Positions 60,582 to 64,000 of a stretch of DNA of 64,000 nucleotides are shown in pieces. Below the pieces are notes generated by a model. It did not search any database and was not told where the DNA came from. It saw nothing but the letters and a program-made list of their open reading frames with translations. The DNA lies in the NCBI RefSeq assembly GCF_020907985.1, contig NZ_JAJJPA010000003.1, positions 279,667 through 343,666 on the forward strand, read 5' to 3'. Numbering within the stretch: position 1 is the stretch's first letter; every line of letters begins with the position of its first letter. Origin of the DNA: Kitasatospora humi. Its GTDB lineage: Bacteria; Actinomycetota; Actinomycetes; Streptomycetales; Streptomycetaceae. Position numbers and translations under genes: made by a program.

Positions 60582-61051
60582 GCGCTGTCTCCACTTCGGG
60601 GGATCGCGTGCGATGGAAGGTGCGGCGGTGTGGTACCGCTACACGGTGTGACAACCCGTCACATGCTAGCTGGCTCGACCGGCGATCGCGCAGTCGGGGG
60701 GCCGCCGGATCGAGGCGGCCGCGGCCGGTTCGGGGTGCCGCGGGGTACCGGGCCCGGCCTGGGCCCGGTCCGGCCGACCCCAGCCGGACCGGGCCCAGGG
60801 GGCGTCTTGGGTGTGGCAGGCCAGGGAAACCTGCCCACCCGGGAGCCGGCGGCCGATCTCTGCACAGTCGGTGCCGCCGGCGATCCGGTCGGCCGGCGTG
60901 CCCGGGGAAGCCACCAGCCGTCCGGAGCCCTTGGGTGCTCCATTCACCTCTTCAGCGCCGGCGGAGGGAGAAGTGTCACACCTTTTCGAAGAAAATTTTT
61001 CGGACGTTCCCGGCCGGCCGTGGAGGCGCCGAAAACCGGCGGTACGGCTGG
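60582..61051. other. 470-bp gap with a terminator and an inverted repeat
   Basis: No gene is supported. Near 60647-60663, TGTGAC and GTCACA face each other across five bases, in the promoter zone of the hypothetical gene. A 17-bp hairpin lies at 60758-60799. The stretch 60970-61005 is strikingly AT-rich (CTTTTCGAAGAAAATTTTTC) just beyond the alpha/beta hydrolase stop. Confidence 0.5.
60758..60799 (-). terminator. 17-bp perfect GC hairpin
   Basis: The arms at 60758-60774 and 60783-60799 (CCTGGGCCCGGTCCGGC and its complement) enclose eight bases. It may end the alpha/beta hydrolase transcript, although it is 250 bp from that stop. Confidence 0.7.
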
Positions 61052-61879
61052 TCACTCGGCCGAGGTGGTGCCGTTCACCGGTGCGAAGCCGTCCACCAGC
61101 GTGACGAACTCCTCCGGCCGCTCGAAGAAGGCCACGTGCCCGGTGTCCAGCTCCGCGTAGCCGCTGCCGGCGATGGCCGCGTGCAGGGCCCGGCTGTGCT
61201 CCACCGGAACGGTGGCGTCCTGGGTGCAGCCGACCACCAGGGTCGGTGAGGCGATCTTCGGCAGCAGCTCCCGGATGTCCACGGCGAGGTCCAGTGCCAC
61301 GTGGCGCAGCGTGCCCGGGGTGGGCGGGAGGTTGGGGACCAGCAGTTCCACCTGCTCCCGGCCGATCGCGTTGAGGAAGCCGCGGCTGAACCCGGTGAGG
61401 GTGATGATCCGGCCGAACGCCGCGGGGTCGCTCGCCCCGAGCTGCTGCCAGAGCGTGAACGTGTTGCGCAGGTACTCGTCGCCCTCGGTGTGGGCCCAGC
61501 CGGCCACCAGGACCAGCCGCCGCACCAGGTCCGGGCGGAGCGCGGCGGCGGCCGCGACCACCGTGGCACCCATCGAGAAGCCGAGCAGGTCGACCGGGCC
61601 GGTGCCGGCGTCCTCGATCACCGCGATCACCTGCGCGGCCAGGCCCTCGATTGTCAGCGGCCCGCCGCCGTCGGTGGTGCGCTCGGTGCCGGAGAGGTCG
61701 GGAGTGATCACGGTGCGCCGGTCGCTGAACCGCGGCACCAGCTGCCCCCAGTTCACCTCGGCGCCGCCCGAGCCGGTGCCGTGCACCAGGACGAGGGCCG
61801 GGCCGGAGCCGCAGCGGTCGTAGTGGACGAGGGCGTCGTCGACCTGGACGGTGTGGACGGCAGGGGTGAAGGTGGTCAT
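61052..61879 (-). CDS. Alpha/beta hydrolase
   Basis: A 275-residue hydrolase or esterase. It has the oxyanion HGTGSGGAE, the nucleophile elbow LLGFSMGATV (Ser), acid in VVGCTQDATVP and the final histidine in ELDTGHVAFFERPEEF. AAGGAGC lies eight bases before the ATG at 61879. Divergent from an MmyB-type regulator across 140 bp, a common arrangement in which the regulator represses the neighbouring enzyme. Substrate unknown. Confidence 0.92.
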   Translation of the reverse strand: MTTFTPAVHTVQVDDALVHYDRCGSGPALVLVHGTGSGGAEVNWGQLVPRFSDRRTVITPDLSGTERTTDGGGPLTIEGLAAQVIAVIEDAGTGPVDLLGFSMGATVVAAAAALRPDLVRRLVLVAGWAHTEGDEYLRNTFTLWQQLGASDPAAFGRIITLTGFSRGFLNAIGREQVELLVPNLPPTPGTLRHVALDLAVDIRELLPKIASPTLVVGCTQDATVPVEHSRALHAAIAGSGYAELDTGHVAFFERPEEFVTLVDGFAPVNGTTSAE

Positions 61880-62019
61880 CGCTGACGCTCCTTGGGAAGG
61901 TTCGGTCGCCGGGGCCGTTCGCCCCGGCACCGACGACTCTGCCGAGGGCGCGTCGCGGGTGGCAGAGCACCGCGAACCCTGGGATCGGCGGTCCCTGGTT
62001 CGCCGCTCCCCGATCCGGC

Positions 62020-62874
62020 ATGATGACGATCATGACGATCAACCGGGAGGAACTGGCCGACTTCCTACGACGGGCCCGGGCCCGGGTGACACCGCAGGAC
62101 GCGGGCCTGCCGGCCGGGCCCCGCCGCCGCACCCCGGGGCTGCGCCGCGAGGAGGTCGCGCAGCTCGCGGCGATGTCGGCCGACTACTACATCCGGCTGG
62201 AGCAGGCGCGCGGCCCGCAGCCGTCCCCGCCGATGCTGGCAGCGCTGGCCCGGGCACTGCGGCTGAGCGACGACGAGTGCGACCACCTCCACCTGCTGGC
62301 CGGCCACCGCCCGCCGGCCGGCCGCAGCAGCGGCGACCAGGTGAGCCCCGGCCTGCTGCACCTGCTCGGGCAACTGCCCACCACCCCGGCCCAGGTGCTC
62401 AGCGATCTCGGTGACGTGCTGGCTCAGAACGAAGCCGCCAGGGCGCTGCTCGGCGGCGTCTGCACGGTCTCCGAGCACGGCCGGAACGTGGCTTGGCGCT
62501 GGTTCACGGTGCCGCTGATCCGGGCCGCCTACCCGCCCGAGGAGCACGACTACCTGAGCCGGCTGCACGTCGCCGACCTGCGCGCCGCGACCGCCCGCCG
62601 CGCCGACGACCCGGCCGCCGCCCGCCTGGTGGCGCGGCTGACCGAGGCCAGCGAGGAGTTCCGCGCCCTGTGGGAGCTGCACGAGGTGGCGGTGCGACGC
62701 CGCGGCCGGCTGCGGGTGCGGCACGAGCTGCTCGGCCCGGTCGAGCTGGACTGCCAGTTGCTGCTCGACCCGGAGAGCGACCAGCGGCTGGAGCTCTACA
62801 CACCGCCGCCCGGCAGCGACACGGCCGAACGGCTGGCGCTGCTGCGGGAAGCGGTCAGCTCAGTCGGAGCGTGA
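62020..62874 (+). CDS. Helix-turn-helix regulator, XRE/MmyB type
   Basis: A 284-residue transcription factor. The XRE-type HTH is FLRRARARVTPQDAGLP, RRTPGLRREEVAQLAAMSADYYIRLEQ; the C-terminal part is the MmyB-like ligand-binding domain (VLAQNEAARALLGG, ALWELHEVAVRRRGRLRVRH, YTPPPGSDTAERLALL), thought to bind a small hydrophobic molecule. ATG at 62020 or 62032; both fit. It overlaps the end of the convergent GNAT gene by 20 bp and is divergent from the alpha/beta hydrolase it probably controls. Confidence 0.93.
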   Translation: MMTIMTINREELADFLRRARARVTPQDAGLPAGPRRRTPGLRREEVAQLAAMSADYYIRLEQARGPQPSPPMLAALARALRLSDDECDHLHLLAGHRPPAGRSSGDQVSPGLLHLLGQLPTTPAQVLSDLGDVLAQNEAARALLGGVCTVSEHGRNVAWRWFTVPLIRAAYPPEEHDYLSRLHVADLRAATARRADDPAAARLVARLTEASEEFRALWELHEVAVRRRGRLRVRHELLGPVELDCQLLLDPESDQRLELYTPPPGSDTAERLALLREAVSSVGA

Positions 62875-63283
62875 CGAACGGGATGGTGTCGCCGTCCAGC
62901 AGGTAGCGCTCGACCTCGACGAAGCCGTGGGCCTCGGCGAAGCGCAGCCCGTCGGTGTTGCAGGCCAGCACGATGGTCTCGATCGCCGGGGCGCCGAACC
63001 CCTGGGCCCGGGCCAGCCCGCTCCGGTACAGCCGGCTTCCGAAGCCGCGGCGGCGGTACTCGGGCAGGATCCGGGCGATCACGGTGGCGGCCGGCTCCTC
63101 GGGGCTGGGTGGGCGCACCGTGCTGCAACCGACCACGACCCCGTCCAGCACGGCGAGTTCCAGGTGGTAGCGCCCGGACCGTTCGCGCACCTGGTCCAGG
63201 GAGAGCGGATCGGTCGGGATGACGGTGTTGTGGACGTGCTGCCAGTCGGCGAGCACGGCGTCGCCGACTGCCTGCTGGATCAT
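62855..63283 (-). CDS. GNAT family N-acetyltransferase
   Basis: Transfers an acetyl group from acetyl-CoA to an unknown amine. The fold is visible: LELAVLDGVVVGCSTVRPP (strands 2-4), then ARILPEYRRRGFGSRLYR, the CoA-binding loop, and ETIVLACNTDGLRFAEAHGF. 142 residues from the ATG at 63283, which has GGAAG at proper distance; an ATG at 63295 and a longer frame to 63331 are alternatives. The stop lies inside the end of the MmyB gene. Confidence 0.88.
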   Translation of the reverse strand: MIQQAVGDAVLADWQHVHNTVIPTDPLSLDQVRERSGRYHLELAVLDGVVVGCSTVRPPSPEEPAATVIARILPEYRRRGFGSRLYRSGLARAQGFGAPAIETIVLACNTDGLRFAEAHGFVEVERYLLDGDTIPFVTLRLS

Positions 63284-63410
63284 CAGGGCTTCCATGGCGG
63301 CAGCCAACCGGTGCCGACCGGAGGGCGTCAACGCAATTGCGGCGCCGGACGGTCGGGTCGAACCGGCGGGTCCTTTGGGGCAGCGGCGCGCGCCGCGTCG
63401 ACGGAAAATG

Positions 63411-63953
63411 TCAGGACAGTGCGCCGATCGCCGCCTCCACCAGGGCGACCCGCTCGGGCAGCGGGCCGGCCGGCACCTCGAAGAGCGTGAAGCCGAAGGC
63501 CCGGTAGCTCTCCTCGTGCCGGCGCTCGAACTCCAGCGACTCGGCGAAACCGATCCGGCGCGCCGGTGTCGGCTCGCAGAACCCGAGGTTGCGGACGAAG
63601 AACGCGGTCGGTTGGTACACCTCGGCCGAGATGACCCGGTCCAGCTCAGCGCGCAGGCCGGCCGACACCGGGTGGCCGAGGTAGCCGGCCAGCGCGTGGG
63701 TGCAGACCGGCGAGCGGTCGAAGAACTGCACGGGCCCCCGGCAGGGCGCCAGTTGACGCTCCCGCTGGAGTGCCGCGACCTCGTCGACGAACGACGGCCG
63801 CGTCCACGGCTCGGCCACCCCGGTCGCCTGCGCCCGGGCGATCACCTCGGTGGCCGCCTCCTCGACGACCTCGTGACCGCGCCCGGCGAGTGCGCGCAGC
63901 AGAGTGGTCTTGCCGGAACCGGGAGTTCCGGTGAGAACGAAGCGACGCACCAT
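63411..63953 (-). CDS. AAA family ATPase/kinase-like protein (AAA_28 type)
   Basis: A 180-residue single-domain P-loop protein. GTPGSGKTT is at residues 9-17, EVVEEAATEVI follows, and QFFDRSPVCTHALAGYLGH resembles the lid/base region of small nucleoside- or metabolite-kinases. The final part YRAFGFTLFEVPAGPLPERV is typical for this family, whose substrate is unknown. GAGAGGGGCAGG precedes the ATG at 63953. The remaining 47 bases of the window hold no gene. Confidence 0.88.
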   Translation of the reverse strand: MVRRFVLTGTPGSGKTTLLRALAGRGHEVVEEAATEVIARAQATGVAEPWTRPSFVDEVAALQRERQLAPCRGPVQFFDRSPVCTHALAGYLGHPVSAGLRAELDRVISAEVYQPTAFFVRNLGFCEPTPARRIGFAESLEFERRHEESYRAFGFTLFEVPAGPLPERVALVEAAIGALS

Positions 63954-64000
63954 GTCCTGCCCCTCTCAGCTTGCACGTCGGGCCGCCTGCCCGGGCAGGC

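Noticed and set aside
60800..61051. Possible riboswitch or small RNA after the alpha/beta hydrolase
   Set aside because: GC-rich stems and an AT-rich patch are present, but no known aptamer core could be recognised and the segment is downstream, not upstream, of the gene.

Overview
The window is high-GC DNA with GTG and TTG starts, ATGA/GTGA gene overlaps, and the family mix of a Streptomyces-type actinobacterium (ECF sigma factor of the SigE type, ROK and MmyB regulators, SAV2177-type methyltransferase, secreted glycosidases with long low-complexity linkers). No rRNA, tRNA, transposase or CRISPR array was seen. It reads as chromosome arm or accessory metabolic territory. About fifty protein genes, one degenerate regulator and one frameshifted gene can be supported.

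1-7296 is an L-fucose region. A leftward sugar ABC transporter (ATPase cut by the window edge, plus binding lipoprotein) diverges from a rightward, tightly overlapped operon: 2,4-diketo-acid hydrolase (FAH fold), L-fuconate dehydratase, SDR dehydrogenase, aldo/keto reductase and sugar mutarotase. After an expansin and an ECF sigma/membrane-protein pair (7425-9894), the remaining step, an amidohydrolase of the fuconolactonase type, opens a second operon (10744-16769). That operon continues with LarA lactate-racemase family, glycerate kinase, and the nickel-pincer cofactor makers LarB, LarC and LarE. A similar 15-bp palindromic site lies upstream of each operon. The FadR-type regulator gene in front of the second operon is broken. 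Together the genes would take L-fucose to pyruvate plus L-lactate, and possibly L-galactose to pyruvate plus L-glycerate, with a nickel racemase fixing the stereochemistry.

16878-26285 is leftward: a GH27 alpha-galactosidase, then the most unusual locus of the window, and then an NAD kinase and a DUF5996 protein. The unusual locus (19387-23851) is an array of five small paralogous peptides followed by a PqqD-like/M50 intramembrane-protease fusion and a large TPR protein with a degenerate ATPase-like front end. It looks like a peptide maturation or peptide-signalling system without a recognisable modifying enzyme.

26588-28180 is a Tat-exported bicovalent flavin oxidoreductase. 28417-42055 is a glycan utilisation locus: GH36 alpha-galactosidase divergent from a ROK regulator, followed by an ABC importer (lipoprotein and two permeases), a secreted GH5 enzyme, a GH35 beta-galactosidase and a GH38 alpha-mannosidase.

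42499-64000 holds mostly single genes and pairs: a secreted protein, an M50/CBS protease, methyltransferase, HxlR/thioesterase pair, a STAND NTPase with TPRs, a CDP-glycerol-transferase-like protein preceded by a 7-bp tandem repeat, M24 peptidase, DUF1259 protein, SDR, a frameshifted DUF5954 gene, DedA protein, an MFS/TetR operon with an ordered operator, small membrane and hypothetical proteins, an alpha/beta hydrolase divergent from an MmyB-type regulator, a GNAT enzyme and an AAA ATPase.
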